Assembly: GCA_907165135.1 (NCBI GenBank)
Contig: OU015567.1
Location: forward strand, 1,307,001-1,371,000
DNA: 64,000 nucleotides
Reading direction: 5' to 3'
Source of the DNA: Oikopleura dioica
Taxonomy: Eukaryota > Chordata > Appendicularia > Copelata > Oikopleuridae
The notes beneath the pieces were generated by a model, which was not told where the DNA came from, did no database searches, and was given only the letters and a program-made list of their open reading frames with translations. Both the position numbers and the translations under genes were made by a program. This document shows, in pieces, positions 33,530 through 43,532 of the stretch (position 1 is its first letter; each line of letters begins with the position of its first letter).

Positions 33530-33822
33530 GACAAAAAGATTAAAGGACAGATGAATTTCTGAGTCAATTTTTTTGTCGTTGAGTATTTTGTCTCAAAAAA
33601 CCGCGGATTTTTCTGTGATTGGCTGAGAGCTCCCCGATATCCAGAAATTCGGTTTTCCGATTGGTTGGAAAAGACCGAATCAACCAATCAGAAGACCGAA
33701 TCGCGAGATACCGGAAATTTCTCAGCCAATCACAGAAAAACCCACGGTTTTTTTACACAAAATATTCAGCGACAAAAAGATTGACTCAGAAAGTCACCTC
33801 TCCTTAAATTTTTTTGTTTGAA
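33530..33822. mobile_element. Foldback MITE
   Basis: Long inverted arms of at least 80 bp: TTTCTGAGTCAATTTTTTTG...TGTGATTGGCTGAG on the left, CTCAGCCAATCACAG...GATTGACTCAGAAA on the right. The centre is itself palindromic, GATTGGTT...AACCAATC. No ORF. Family not identified. Confidence 0.7.
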
Positions 33823-35065
33823 AAAAACAGCTGCATTGTCAACCTCCTTTAGAAAAAATTTCTGACAAGCGTAAAATGCGCTTAGGGAGAAATAATGGCG
33901 TAAGCGGTAAGAAAACGCTGTGAACTTTTGGAATTTGTACTGAGTAATCGGATTCGCCTGGCTTCGGTAAAAGGTTAATCTTTTTGGATCCCGGGCGGGG
34001 AAAAGAGAGCTGGAATAGGCGGGAAATCCGCTCTTGAATTATTTTCAACAATTTCGGCGAATTCGAGTTCGCTTCAACTCAACTGTGAAAATGTTAAAGA
34101 GCGCTAATGACGAACACGTGTGTTTAAACAGAGCTGTAACTTTGGCCAGCTTTGTTTGAAACGCTCAAAACTTTCGAGAGCGTTGCCGAAAAAAGAAGCG
34201 ATAAGGGAGCTTCTTTTAGACGCAAAAGAAGTTATTTGCCGCGAAGAAAAAACAAGAAGACTGTTGTATTTTTTGAAGTGCGAGAAATCTAGGGCAGCGG
34301 CTCTAGAAATCGAATAATAGTCACTTTTTTCACTTTTAAATGGGATGCATTTTTATTTTCTTGATTTTCGTCGATTCAGCAAATATTTTTGACGAGTTTT
34401 CTGACCAGAAAATGTGTCTCAGCCGAGGGTTAAAAGCTGAGAAATAATTTGAGCTGCAAAAAGACCCGTAAATTTATTTGTATCCGAAAGTATTTTGCAA
34501 GAAATGCAACGGCATAAAAATTAATAATCATTTCAGCAGTTTCCGTTATCAAAATAATCTGTCGAAAGGTCAATATTAACCACGATGATTTTATTTTTTG
34601 ACAGAATTTATTCACTTTCTCTGGCACTGTTTTGACTTTGAGACCGACAGCCTTATTCATTGAGCTTCATTTTTCAATAAAAAAGAGCAGAAAATTTTTT
34701 TTCATAAAAAAAGTATGCTCTAACTGAAGAATAAAAATGTTTTTAGAATTTTTATGATCGAAAATTTTTTTCTAGCGTAAAATTGCTCGATTTGAAACTT
34801 TCAAAAATGTGAGAAAAAGATTTCTCCGGCGCCTGATTTTGGCGGTTTCTGAGGTGTGAATTTGCAAGTGGCGAGGAGGACTATCTTCTGAAAAAAATTA
34901 CATTTTGACGAAATTCAAGAGCGATATTCGCCGCTCTCTGCGGCGGCGCGACTTCGATTCTTTCGATGGGGTTGGTGCGCCACCAATCATCGCAACGTGC
35001 GACTCTAGAACGCGCGCTTCTTCTCGATCGGCGCGTCTTTTTCCCTTTTTCTTCTGAACCAAAGG
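33823..35065. other. Spacer with a possible small exon pair
   Basis: A frame at 34090-34130 (MLKSANDEHVCLNRA) can be joined over a 44-bp GT-AG intron to SVAEKRSDKGASFRRK and a very basic stretch; an overlapping frame ends at 34315. Neither is recognised. The remainder is AT-rich. Confidence 0.3.
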
Positions 35066-38000
35066 ATGAAGAAAATATGGAAGATCATACTTGCAGTTTT
35101 CAGTTTACTTGTAAAAGACAGTAGAGAAGAGAATCCGACGGAATCAGAGATTTGGCTGAATGAAGAGACGAACAAGCCTGTAGGAACTTCGGTTAACATT
35201 TCAGATATACTTTGATGTTGACGATTTTTAAAACCCTGTAGTGAATTTTAACTTCAACGGTCAAATGAGCCGAAAAATCTAAAATTTTGGCTTTTCAAAA
35301 ATCCTTTTCATTGATTGGCAAACAGGTCGTATACATGTTTTTGATTGGCTTAAAAATTTTTGAAGAAATTTTTATTCGAAAAATAGGAATTTAATTTAAT
35401 TAACCATAATTTTTAATTAAATTAATAATTTTTTTAAGTCTAACCCTAACCCTAACCCTAACTCAAACCCTAGGAAAAAATAAAGACTCAGTTAATTTTT
35501 CAACGATTTTTTTTTTATTTTTTTTTTAAAGAAACAAAAAAAAAAAGAAAATCAAAAATAAAAACAAAACAGATCCTCGCGCGAAAAAAATTTGAATGTA
35601 ACCTGCGAAAGGGTTTATTTGCACGTGGGAAGATGGCTGGTGCGACGGGTGGTATAATGTGGACCACACGAAAGAAGAAAATTATGTCCCGAACAAATTC
35701 TTTGACTTGGTTGTCAGACAAGGCAAGTACACCGCTCCCGTTTTGATTTTTGCGTAAAAATTTTCGAATTTTTCGAAGATGAGAAAAAAAATATTGAGCA
35801 ACGCCCGAGTCCCTGTTCAAGCAAGTTCAATAAAAAAAAGGATGAAAATGGAAATTTCACGCATCTTCATTCGCGGCGTTTTTTGAGTCATTTTTGCGAT
35901 AAAAAATATATAGATACAGAAAAGACGATAAAAAAATAAACTCACACCTTTATTTTTTAAAAATAATTTATTTATTTAAAAAATAAAAGATAAAGGCGTT
36001 GATTTATTCGCCATTTAATTTCTCTTTATATAATCTATAAGAAAAAAATTGTTTAGCCAATAATCCGCCGCTTTTTCAACTTCCTTTTTTGTGGAATAGT
36101 AAAATTATTTGTAAATTTTCTGTATTTTGAAAATGCGATTCAGGTGCGTCATCAAGCCCCGCAACTGGGCCCGCATTTGACAGGACGCGCAAAACGGAGG
36201 AAGGCCATTATCTGCTGCTCGAGGCCTCGCAGAAAATGTTTCTTTCTCAAGCCGAAATCGCTTCTCCCGCCTTCGATATCACTGCTTATGACGAGTATTG
36301 CCAAGGGTTCCAAACAAACTGAATTTTAGGGATTTTCGTTGTTTAAATTTCTGACAAATTAAATTTGTTGTTGACAAGGGCGGTTTCGCTAGAATTGACA
36401 GAACAAGCCGCTTTTTCAAGCTGAACACAAATTTCCAAGCAAATTTTCAAAAAAACACTTATTACCGAAGTTGTCTTTGCTAAGCGCGGTCAATCAGTTT
36501 AGATTTGAACCCTCTTAAAAGCTTCTCAATGTGGTACCTGATGTACGGCAAGCACGCTTACAGCTTGACAGCTTTCGTCTCGATTCCCGTCCCAGGCGCC
36601 TATCGAAAGCTCCTTTTCAAAAAAAGTGGCCAAGCGTCAAAAACCGCCACTCACTGGATTTATCAAGCTGTTACGATTAAGAAGCCAGATCTTGAGCCGG
36701 GCCATTTGGTCAATATTACAATCAACGCTGTAAGAGGTGAGCTCTTTCAATTTTTTTTTTATTTTTTTTTTTCGAAAATGATAGAATCTGCAGTAAATAA
36801 AAACTTCAAAACAAATCGAGAATTTGCTCAGCTGTGAATTTTCTGTCACATTTTGGGCATCGATTTTTCGTTTCGAGGACTTTTAATAGACAGGATTTTC
36901 CAAACTGATGTCCACAAATAACAATGCAAGATTGCCAGTGTTCATTTTTATCGTAAAGCTCAAGGCAAATTTCGCAAGTTGGAATGAGCTCGTTTCTATC
37001 TGTTCTTTTCTTCAGAGAATTCCTGATTCGATCATTAATCGAGTTTTTTGTCTGCTCGATTTGAAGTTGAAGGGACTTCTTTTTTTCTTGTTCTGAAGTT
37101 TTTCGCGCTCTGAGCTGGACTTTATTTCTCAACAAGACGGCCATGTTGTTTTCTTTGATGTTAAATGATCGAAATAATTGACGTCTCTTTTTGATTGCCG
37201 CATTTTTACTCGAGGAAATTTTGATAAGATCTTCATAGTAATTTATCATGGCATCAAGGGTTGAAATAGTAACATCGATTTCGCTTATTTTCGATCGTAG
37301 CTCAGAACATTCGCTTTCTATTTCGTCTTTGATATTTTGAACACGACTTCTTCTCGATTCAATATCATCCTTTATTCTTGAAAATTCAGATTGCTTAAAA
37401 ATTAAGAGTTTTATTTTACTTTTGAATTTCTTCTTCTTTTATTCTCTCGAGTATCTGTGTAATTTCGCTTTCAGAAAGCATTATCTATTTTTTGAGAGAG
37501 AAAGTGACACCATAGTTAGATCTTAATATTTGCAGGTCTGAGTTACCAATCTGACATCGGCATGGATGACATCATGGTTCGCCCGGGCCCCTGCCCAGAT
37601 CTACCTCCCAAAGACGCCACTCCTCCTCCTCCGCAAACAACAGCATCAACAAAAGCCGTCAAATCAACCATGGCAACAACCAGAGCGGTCGTCAGTACAA
37701 TGGATCCGATGGTGACTAGGGAGTTCAATCCATTTTTCACCACAAAAATCGAAAGCTGCCAAATTTCAACAGTCCTGGGGGACAAAACCGAGCAATACAT
37801 TTCGAATATGTTTATTTGTTGTGGAAATAAAATCATGTCAAGGAAAGCGGTTTTCAAAAAATTCGAAAAAATAATTTAAAAAATGAAAAATTTCCGAAAA
37901 ATTTGAAAAAGATGATTTCCAAGAAAACCCTTAAAAAAGACTGAACGGTTCAAAATGCTGCGCCGGGGTGCAATATTTTGCGCGAAAACAAGATTGCTGC

Positions 38001-39088
38001 GAAGGCGAGGTCATCGATAAGGCGGAGTTCAGTTGCTGCGGCGGCAAGGTTGGCTGAGCTAGAAAAAATAGCCGATTAAAATCTGCGTTTCAGAAAACGC
38101 CGGTCGAGCCAGATAAAATTTGCTGCAACGGAGAAATCCGGCAAAAAGAAGCCTCGCTCTCCTGCTGCGATGATAAGGAATTCTTCGATAAGGGAAGCCA
38201 AGGCTGCTGCATTGATAAACTGTACAGCAAAGCGAGCAGTTTTTGTTGTGGCGGCTCCGTCCTGGAGAAAAACGACGACACGCAAAAATGCTGTGGCAGC
38301 GGTTGGAAAGGGGAAAAATATTCTCCTGGCAGGTTCGTTATATTTTTCGCTTTTTTTTTAAGTTATAGAAAAAATCCTCCAATTCATCAGATTTTTCCGG
38401 GGAGATGCGAGGAACCGACAAAAAATATTGACAAATTTTGCGTCAAAATTTTCAACCAATCAAAAGGCTGCGAACGGCTAAGCGGCCAATCAGCAGCCGA
38501 ATGGACGCCTACGCAAAATTTATTGGCTTCTCGGGTGCTGATTGGCCGGTCTGCCGAATCCAGGCTTCCGATTGGTTAGAAATTTTCACGAAATGATTTG
38601 TCGAAATTTTTTGTCGATTCCTGAGACCTCCCCTGAAATCATGTAGAGATTTTTTGACTCTATTTTTTTCTTATTTCCATTTTCAGAGAAGCCTGCTGCA
38701 ATGGAAATCTCTACGCTGTCGCCCAGTACGGTTGCTGCGGCGAAACGTACGTCTACTCAAAGGAAAACGGTTGGAAAGAAAAAATCCCAAAATTATCTTT
38801 AAAAATTTAATCTCTCATTTTCTCAAGAGAAGATAAAGAATATTTTCGAGGGAGATTCCAGCGCTGCCAGATTGAAGGATTAAAAGTCGCGTTATCTGGC
38901 CAGGAATTTACAATTTTCCCAACCGTTCGTTTAGCTTTATGAAGAATGTCACGTGCCTGACGCGGAGGAAAATGAGAACGGCTCATTGCTCGTCAAGTTG
39001 AAGGAGAAACAAAAGTGGCGAAAACCCTCCTCGCAAGCGGGTCAATTTCTTTTCAATTACAGAAAAAGAAGGTCGCCAGAGCAAAACG
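35066..39088 (+). CDS. Secreted MAM-domain plus galaxin-repeat protein
   Basis: Start at 35066 with a signal peptide (MKKIWKIILAVFSLLV). Later exons: about 35609-35722, 36144-36294, 36498-36736, 37536-about 37850, about 37945-38048, 38094-38332, 38687-38769, 38945-39088; the 35723-36143 intron is GC-AG. One MAM domain is spread over four exons: GFICTWEDGWC, ATGPAFDRTRKTEEGHYLLL, SFSMWYLMYG, and SYQSDIGMDDI. A Pro/Thr linker leads to galaxin-like repeats with paired Cys every 14-17 residues (KCCAG, DCCEG, SCCGG, ICCNG, SCCDD, GCCID, FCCGG, KCCGS, ACCNG, GCCGE). Galaxins are matrix proteins of coral skeleton; MAM is an adhesion domain, so an extracellular matrix role is inferred. A Lys/Glu-rich tail exon follows. 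First and linker exon boundaries are approximate. Confidence 0.75.
35439..35472. repeat. Interstitial telomere-like repeat 2
   Basis: CTAACCCTAACCCTAACCCT followed by diverged units, in the first intron region of the MAM-galaxin gene. Confidence 0.75.
36840..37250 (-). CDS. Possible RING-finger gene nested in the MAM-galaxin intron
   Basis: The minus-strand frame 37249-36806 begins MINYYEDLIKISSSK and has a coiled, Lys/Glu-rich middle followed by CEICLELYDKNEHW, IVICGHQFGKSC and CPKCDRKF near its C-terminus. C-x2-C, C-x-H, C and C-x2-C in this order and spacing is a RING zinc finger, the core of E3 ubiquitin ligases. It lies wholly inside the 36737-37535 intron of the plus-strand gene. The minus strand stays open for more coiled coil upstream (37251-37480, SESEITQILERIKEEEIQK region) that may be another exon of it. 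Confidence 0.7.
38399..38634. mobile_element. MULE-like MITE in a MAM-galaxin intron
   Basis: Ends GGGGAGATGCGAGGAACCGA and the inverse of GGGGAGGTCTCAGGAATCGA, each followed by ACAAAAAAT and GACAAAT. It fills most of the 38333-38686 intron. The same ends and an internal GGCTTC...CCGAATCCAGGCTTC block occur at 44905. A target duplication is not clear here. Confidence 0.65.
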
Positions 39089-39441
39089 GTAGCCGCCGAA
39101 ATTTTTGAATTTTTTTTGATTTTTGAACTCCAATATGGAGATTTTGTTCTTTTTTTGATGAGCTGAAAAGTAAAATTAGATTCTGTTAATAAACTACTGA
39201 TAAATCTGTGTCCACTGGAAGAATTATTTTTAATATATTTTTAATTTATTAATTAAATTAAAAAATTTTATTATCACATAAATAATATTTTTTCTATTTG
39301 TATTTTTTCTATAAATTAATTTTTATTTATTACTTTTATTATTTATTTTATTAATTTATAAACGAATTTTGATTTTGAATTCAGTTTTTATTTTTTAATT
39401 TTTTTATGAAAAATTTTCCCGATGTATTTTTGCTCCTGCAG

Positions 39442-39696
39442 GTGAAAGATAAAGCATCTGGGCACTTGGGAGCGCGCGTTTTTAATCCGAAAAGGAAGAA
39501 GACATTCTTGGCTGCTCAGAATCTGGAAGCGACTTTGTTCTGTATTTTCCGAAAAGTGGTAGTTTGAAAAAAGCCGCAGTGGTTGTCCGTAATCCGTTTT
39601 TATCCCCGCGCTGAAGAGTTGGCGTAGATTCGAGATATAAAGACGACGCGCGCCCGTTTGCCATCATAAGCGGGACTGATAAAGAATCGGAGAAAT
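39442..39696 (+). CDS. Coding-like segment after the MAM-galaxin gene, broken frame
   Basis: After a CTGCAGGTGAAAG acceptor the frame ASGHLGARVFNP can continue the preceding exon in phase. It then needs a 2-base shift (or removal of a 17-base GT...AG stretch) to reach EEDILGCSESGSDFVLYFPK, and meets an in-frame TGA near 39613 before RVGVDSRYKDDARPF. Composition is protein-like throughout. It is either the 3' end of the previous gene with unrecognised small introns, or a decaying gene. Family unknown. Confidence 0.4.
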
Positions 39697-39772
39697 GACT
39701 GTTTTAAGCAACTCGCTTACGATAAATGAAAATACTTGAGCGAATAAAAAATAAGATGAGCAGCATAATTTA

Positions 39773-40948
39773 TTAAGTCATTTTTTCGCAAAATCTCTTC
39801 ACTCGAAAGATCCAAGTCTTGTTTGTGCATTTTTCGTCGGTAAATTCGTAAAATTTTACTGAAAATATTTAATTTATGCTTTTTCGTGATTTTTTCTACC
39901 AATTGAATTACAGAGAAGATTGATCGTTTCTTCTTCATCTGCGGCTTTATTTGCAATATTTTCGCAGCATTTGACGTTGAAAATTTTGGCAGGAATTGGA
40001 TTTCCTTTTCTGCATTTGAAATTTCGCTCCCGATGATCAATCACTTTGCGAAGGGATGTCCTTAAAATGTTAGATAAAAAACTCATAATTCTCTGATTAC
40101 GTTTTTCTTTTGGCTTTTCCTTTTCGAAGAGCTTTTTCTTGAACAGCCAAATCTGCCCAAATCAGCGCGATTTCGTGAAATTTGTTTTGCAAAAATCGCT
40201 GATTGCAGAATTTCGAGCAGTTTTCTTCACGCGCTTTTGAAATATTAAAGCTTTTTGACAAATCAAAAGCTTCCAAAAACACAAGTGGCTCCGTAATTTC
40301 TTCTGTTCTTGCTGTGGTTATTTTCGTTGTTGTTCTTGTTGTTTTTGTCGGTGTTGTCGTGGTTTGAAGTGTTTTTGTTGTGATAAAAGTCTGATTTGAT
40401 TTTGTTGGTGCTACTTGGAATGATGATTTTGGTGTTGTTGTCGAAATCATTGTTGTTTTCAGACTCGAGGTTTTCGTAATTGAATCTAATGAAGTCTTTG
40501 TTATTGGCGGTTCATTCCAATCCTCGCAAATTTTCATAAATTCTCCTCTGAACTGGAAATTAGGAACTGATTCTTTCCCATGATAGTAGTAGTAATAATC
40601 GTCTCCTGGATTTTCATAATCGTAAAAAATCGGCTCTTCATTGTGTATATCGCAGTATTTGCAGTGCGCGCATTGAGGGCATTCCTCGTCTTCGTATTTT
40701 TTTCTTTCGTCGCTGAATTCGGACTTGCAGACGATTTCGCTGGGGAAGTTATTTTCGCAAGCTTTTGTGATTCTTTCGTGGCAATCAAGGTTGTTCAAAT
40801 CTTTTGCAAAACACTAGAATTAATTTTTTTCGTGATTTTTTTTTATTTTTACCTGACAACAAGCTCTTTTGCACTGATCTCTGAAAATCTCAACCACGTG
40901 ATTTGCAAAAGAAAAGCATATAAAACAATTGAAAAACGCTGCTTTCAT
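39773..40948 (-). CDS. Secreted Cys-rich, Thr-rich (mucin-like) protein, 351 aa
   Basis: Four exons on the minus strand, 40948-40853, 40813-40101, 40060-39900, 39858-39773, with introns of 39-41 bp, total exactly 1056 bases. It starts MKAAFFNCFICFSFANH, a signal peptide, then an N-terminal region with about a dozen Cys including ECPQCAHCKYCDIH, an acidic DYYYYYHG stretch, a central Thr/Lys/Pro segment of about 70 residues rich in TTT (likely O-glycosylated), and a C-terminal part with further Cys and basic residues. No known domain recognised; an extracellular matrix or mucus component is a reasonable guess. Frame agreement at all three introns makes the model strong. Confidence 0.75.
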
Positions 40949-41227
40949 GATTTCGGAAAAATGAAACTGACATCTGTCACGGAAGCAACGCTGGTCTAAA
41001 AAGGGTTAAGCTGGCGGCTGACAAACGAAAGATAAACTTGTCAACTCATCGGACAAGTCCTCAAAAGCGAAATTGGATGAACTCGCGCTAAACGCTTTTT
41101 CTAGTCAAATAAATGCTGATTCGCGGTGTTTTTCGCGCATGCGTCGAAAATGATAAAAATTTATTATTGACAGCTATAGAAAAAAATAACAAATAAATGA
41201 CAGTGGTGAAAATTCTCTCAAAAGAGA

Positions 41228-41961
41228 CTATTCTTCCTTGAGTCCTCCTTGGTATTCGTCAAGGTATTCTTCGTCTTCTTCTTCGTCTTCTCCTTCCTTG
41301 ATTTCTTCTCCATTTTCATTGACGTAAATCTTTTCCCATCGATCGCTCTTTGGTCCGACAAAAAGGGATGTCAAAGCAGGAATAGGAAGCCAGAGAAGAT
41401 AGGACAATCCGATGCAGATAACTTGAAAAATCGTTAAAAGGAAAGGGTTAACGAACAACTTACTTTCTCGAACAATGGAGAAGTCTTCGTCGATCTTGAG
41501 AGTTTTGGAAAGAAATTTTCTTTCGGTGAGAATCAAACTTGTGTAGTAAAATGCAACGCAGTAGAAAGAAGCTTTTTCTCGGTTTCAAAGACTGTATTGC
41601 ATTCTAGAAATCTTGAGAAAGAAACCGTTCCTTGGACCAAACAAGCGATGAGCTGATACCACTCCATTCCCTTTTCCTTGTCAAGATCGCTACTGTCGAC
41701 GATATCTTCAAGCACCATTCGGCTGAAATTCTTGATCGCTTCGAAAGCTGAGATTTTGTGAAGCTGTTCTTCGGCTTCCTCGCTAATTTCATTTTCAATC
41801 AATTCTTCGTTGGATTCTTCTTTTGAGAATTCTTTCCTTCAGTTATAAAAAAGTTTGCTATTAAAAATTTCGAAAAAGCAAAATTTTTTTTAAACTGTGA
41901 CTTTTCTCTGGCGAAGCTCATTTTCTTCGTTGACGGTGTTTGAATCTTGAATTACAGTCAT
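41228..41961 (-). CDS. Acidic membrane protein, function unknown
   Basis: Minus-strand start at 41961 (MTVIQDSNTVNEENELRQRK). A second block, about 41845-41600, is acidic then amphipathic (EELIENEISEEAEEQLHK, KGMEWYQLIACLVQG). A third, about 41590-41466, reads FYCVAFYYTSLILTERK, a possible membrane helix. A 41-46 bp GT-AG intron (about 41422-41465) joins it to ICIGLSYLLWLPIPALTSLF, a second helix, and a C-terminal run of Glu/Asp. Two exon junctions could not be brought into phase, so the model is partial. It is divergently arranged with MsrB, 0.5 kb apart. Confidence 0.55.
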
Positions 41962-42474
41962 TTTTTCGCGATTTTCGATTGAAAGAAATTTTGAGAAAAA
42001 ACAGTGATGACGCTTCTTTTCTAGAGAAAAACCGAGATTTTTAATTTTGACCGAATTATTTGTTTTGATATTTGAAAACAAAACGGGTAATTTTTTGAGA
42101 TTTTCGTCAATTTTCGGTGATATTTGGAATGTCACTTTCAATGGTTGTCAAACAAATTGGCGAAATTCTGAGACGCGAGACGCTACTTAGCCCCCAAATC
42201 GAGACTTTGAACGAGACATCTGAGTAGTTGGATTAAAAAAAGAAAAAGAAAGAGAGTCAAGTGCGCGTTTGTGCTTTTTATGAATACAGAATTTAGAAAA
42301 CAGAGAAGAAAAAAGAAAAGAAGCAAATTTCTGAAAAATCAGCAACTTCCTCGACAAAAGATATTGACCAAATCTCGACCTGCTTCACTTTCAAACAGAA
42401 AATCAGTCAAAGTCGCTCGTAAATTATTCAAAAGCAGGCTACCAGAACGCGCGTTTTTCCATTGAAGAGGAGAA

Positions 42475-43281
42475 ATGGCGACTCCGATTGCAGAGGAAAT
42501 TCAAAGGTTGAAGGCAAATGGACCGACTTGTTTGTTGAAAAGTTTGAAGAGTCAGAAAACTGCGGCGTTGAGGAAAAGAGAGAAGGTTAGTCTCATAATA
42601 ATTTCTAACAAAAAAACGCTCAATTTTCCCTAACCCTAACCCTAACTCAACCCTAACCGCTTATCGCTTCGAGCTAAATCAAGCCGCTCGAAGCGCGGCT
42701 CTTATATCAATTTTCGAAGCCGCAAGCGGCTTCTCAAATTTGATTCATTTCTACACCGAAATTTGAGCCTAGATAATTCTATTCTTCTTCAGGCGAAAGA
42801 AAACTTCCCGAAGAAATTTTCTGAAGAAGAACTTCGAAAACGCTTATCTGTTGTTGAATATGCCGTTACTCAGGTACTTCTTGCTCCTCTCGTATTTTCT
42901 TAAATCGGGTTTGAAGCTAGGTGGAACGGATACGAGCGGATCAGGAAGATATTTGAACGAAACAAGAGACGGAACTTATCATTGTGTTGTTTGTTCAAAG
43001 AAATTATTTGAATCAAGTGCAAAATTTAAGCATTGCGGCTGGCCAAGTTTTGACAGGTACAAAATCACTCGGTTCAAAGCGATTGAGAATATTCTAGAGC
43101 TCTCGAAGAAAGCATAAAAGAAACCATCGAGCGAGCGCAACACGGCGTAAAGCTCACGGAAACCAGCTGCTCAGATTGCGGCGCCCATTTGGGGCACAAG
43201 TTCAACGATGGCCCAACGGAAACAAAGCTAAGATACTGTATTAATGGCTCTGCTCTTGAATTCCGCCCTAAAACTGAATAA
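42475..43281 (+). CDS. MSRB: Methionine-R-sulfoxide reductase B, 171 aa
   Basis: Four exons, 42475-42585, 42793-42873, 42917-43056, 43098-43281, sum 516 bases, all GT-AG. The enzyme reduces the R form of methionine sulfoxide using thioredoxin. Seen: CVVC and CSDC, the two zinc-binding Cys pairs; [23 protein letters not shown]; and [11 protein letters not shown] with the catalytic Cys. The N-terminal 60 residues ([16 protein letters not shown] onwards) are Lys-rich and not typical of the family. The first intron carries a telomere-like repeat and GAAGC-rich sequence. Confidence 0.93.
42629..42659. repeat. Interstitial telomere-like repeat 3
   Basis: CCCTAACCCTAACCCTAACT followed by two diverged units, inside intron 1 of the MsrB gene. 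Confidence 0.8.
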
Positions 43282-43532
43282 ATGATTTTTTTTTCTTGAA
43301 CATTTTTGTTGTTTTGGCATTTTTCCAGATTTTGTTCTGAACGACAGGATCATCCTCGAGCTGCTATTGGCTGAGCTGGTCCAAATACTTGTCCTTGTCT
43401 TTTTTTCATTAGATGTCGTTTCTATAGTTGAACTGGACCGTAAATTCGGGTCCGCGAGGTCGAGTTTGATTATGATGCAATAAATCTTGAAAGAGAAAAA
43501 ACTGAAAAAGAAGAATTCCAATTTTCAAAAGA

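Noticed and set aside
39605-39620. Selenocysteine codon in a selenoprotein
   Set aside because: No Cys homolog context or SECIS element recognised; a broken frame or missed intron is simpler.
40534-40999. Other open frames over the Thr-rich gene
   Set aside because: They are low-complexity shadows of the Thr-rich region; the 351-aa model keeps phase over three introns.
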